From Paludibacteraceae bacterium (GTDB lineage Bacteria > Bacteroidota > Bacteroidia > Bacteroidales > Paludibacteraceae), in assembly GCA_017542915.1 (NCBI GenBank), contig JAFXWI010000011.1:1-22538 (forward strand): a stretch of 22,538 nt of DNA. The letters are read 5' to 3'. Made by a program: the position numbers and the translations under genes. This document shows positions 22,083 through 22,538 of this stretch, one piece after another (positions within the stretch are counted from its first letter, which is position 1; every line of letters starts with the position of its first letter). The notes beneath the pieces were generated by a model. That model made no database searches. It had not been told where the DNA came from and was given only the letters and a program-made list of their open reading frames with translations.

Positions 22083-22538
22083 TGCTCGTACGGCAGCCAT
22101 GAACTGCTCTCCCCTATCCTCGTAACTCTTGAAGAGATCGAAGCTTGCGCAGCAAGGACTCAACAAAACGGTATCCCCTTCATGCGCCGCGTTATATGCC
22201 GCCATGACCGCATCATGCAGGTTGTCCGTGTCGATGATCTGAATGGGGCTTTCGACTTTTGACTTTTGACTTTCGACTTTCGACTTTTGACTTTCGACTA
22301 ATTTCCCAAAATGTTCTCTTAGCTTCTCATTATGCAAGCCCATGAACACTAAGGTGTGACATTTCTCTTTCACCAACTCATCGATCTCGCTGTAGTCGTT
22401 GCCTTTGTCCTTGCCGCCTAAGATCAGCACGGTCGGCGTCGTCATGGACTCCAAGGCGTACCAACAGCTGTTGACGTTCGTTGCCTTGCTGTCATTGATC
22501 CACCTGACACCTCGCACGGTCGCTACGTATTGCAGACG
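22077..22538 (-). CDS. murD: MurD, C-terminal part only
   Basis: The last 153 residues of UDP-N-acetylmuramoylalanine-D-glutamate ligase, the cytoplasmic enzyme that adds D-Glu to the peptidoglycan precursor. The N-terminus lies beyond the window. VRGVRWINDSKATNVNS at the left end of the fragment is the conserved segment of the third domain; ILGGKDKGNDYSEI and LLSPCCASFDLFKSYEDRGE are also family motifs. Between them a stretch VESQKSKVESQKSKVES is encoded by seven tandem heptamers and has no counterpart that I know of in the family. The reading frame is not broken. ftsW follows on the same strand. Confidence 0.93.
   Translation of the reverse strand, partial: RLQYVATVRGVRWINDSKATNVNSCWYALESMTTPTVLILGGKDKGNDYSEIDELVKEKCHTLVFMGLHNEKLREHFGKLVESQKSKVESQKSKVESPIQIIDTDNLHDAVMAAYNAAHEGDTVLLSPCCASFDLFKSYEDRGEQFMAAVRAL
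22250..22298. repeat. Seven tandem heptamers inside murD
   Basis: Seven exact 7-nt units, each TTTCGAC or TTTTGAC, follow one another without a gap (49 nt). Read on the minus strand the unit is GTC(G/A)AAA. Because three units make 21 nt, the array encodes a seven-residue protein repeat of Ser, Gln, Lys, Ser, Lys, Val, Glu. Confidence 0.95.

Overview
The window looks like a chromosomal segment of a Bacteroidota member, most likely order Bacteroidales. The evidence is a lipoprotein-type TamL, DUF4301 and DUF5020 family proteins, a reverse rubrerythrin, five promoters of the Bacteroidota type (TTG, 20 bp, TAnnTTTG), no Shine-Dalgarno-like sites at most starts, and a secreted protein with a Bacteroidales-style C-terminal tail. 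Genus cannot be told from the sequence; a gut lineage is plausible but is inference.

Layout. (a) 1-1055, minus strand: two AT-rich, tryptophan-rich genes of unknown function, the left one cut by the window edge; they look acquired. (b) 1056-1635: spacer with two divergent promoters. (c) 1636-2634, plus: secreted protein of unknown function. (d) 2635-2944: structured spacer, then reverse rubrerythrin (2945-3493, plus). (e) 15073 down to 3619, minus: a long envelope and translation operon, thrS, a TrmH-family methyltransferase, tamL, rnhB, sppA, lpxK, an MsbA-like exporter and mnmA, probably read from one promoter at 15146-15177. (f) 15243-18164, plus: an operon for a secreted S1/P1 nuclease, a DUF5020 outer-membrane protein and an NhaC-family antiporter, ended by a strong hairpin at 18176-18215. 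(g) 19592-18231, minus: DUF4301 protein with its own promoter. (h) 22538-19701, minus: murD (partial), ftsW and murG of the division/cell-wall cluster.

How the genes fit together. The long minus operon joins lipid A synthesis and transport (lpxK, MsbA-like), outer-membrane assembly (tamL) and envelope proteolysis (sppA) with translation and nucleic-acid upkeep (thrS, trmH, rnhB, mnmA). The plus operon reads as extracellular nucleic-acid degradation followed by outer- and inner-membrane transport. murD-ftsW-murG is peptidoglycan precursor synthesis and septal polymerisation.

The most unusual signal is not a gene. Most non-overlapping spacers inside operons hold a short degenerate tandem repeat with a fixed period of 7, 8 or 10 nt, and the unit differs at each junction. 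Similar repeats and small palindromes also sit in-frame inside conserved genes (murD, murG, mnmA, trmH), where they appear to encode extra loop residues. A second signal is a shared extended -33 element, about TTGCRTATGTCA, in all five recognisable promoters.
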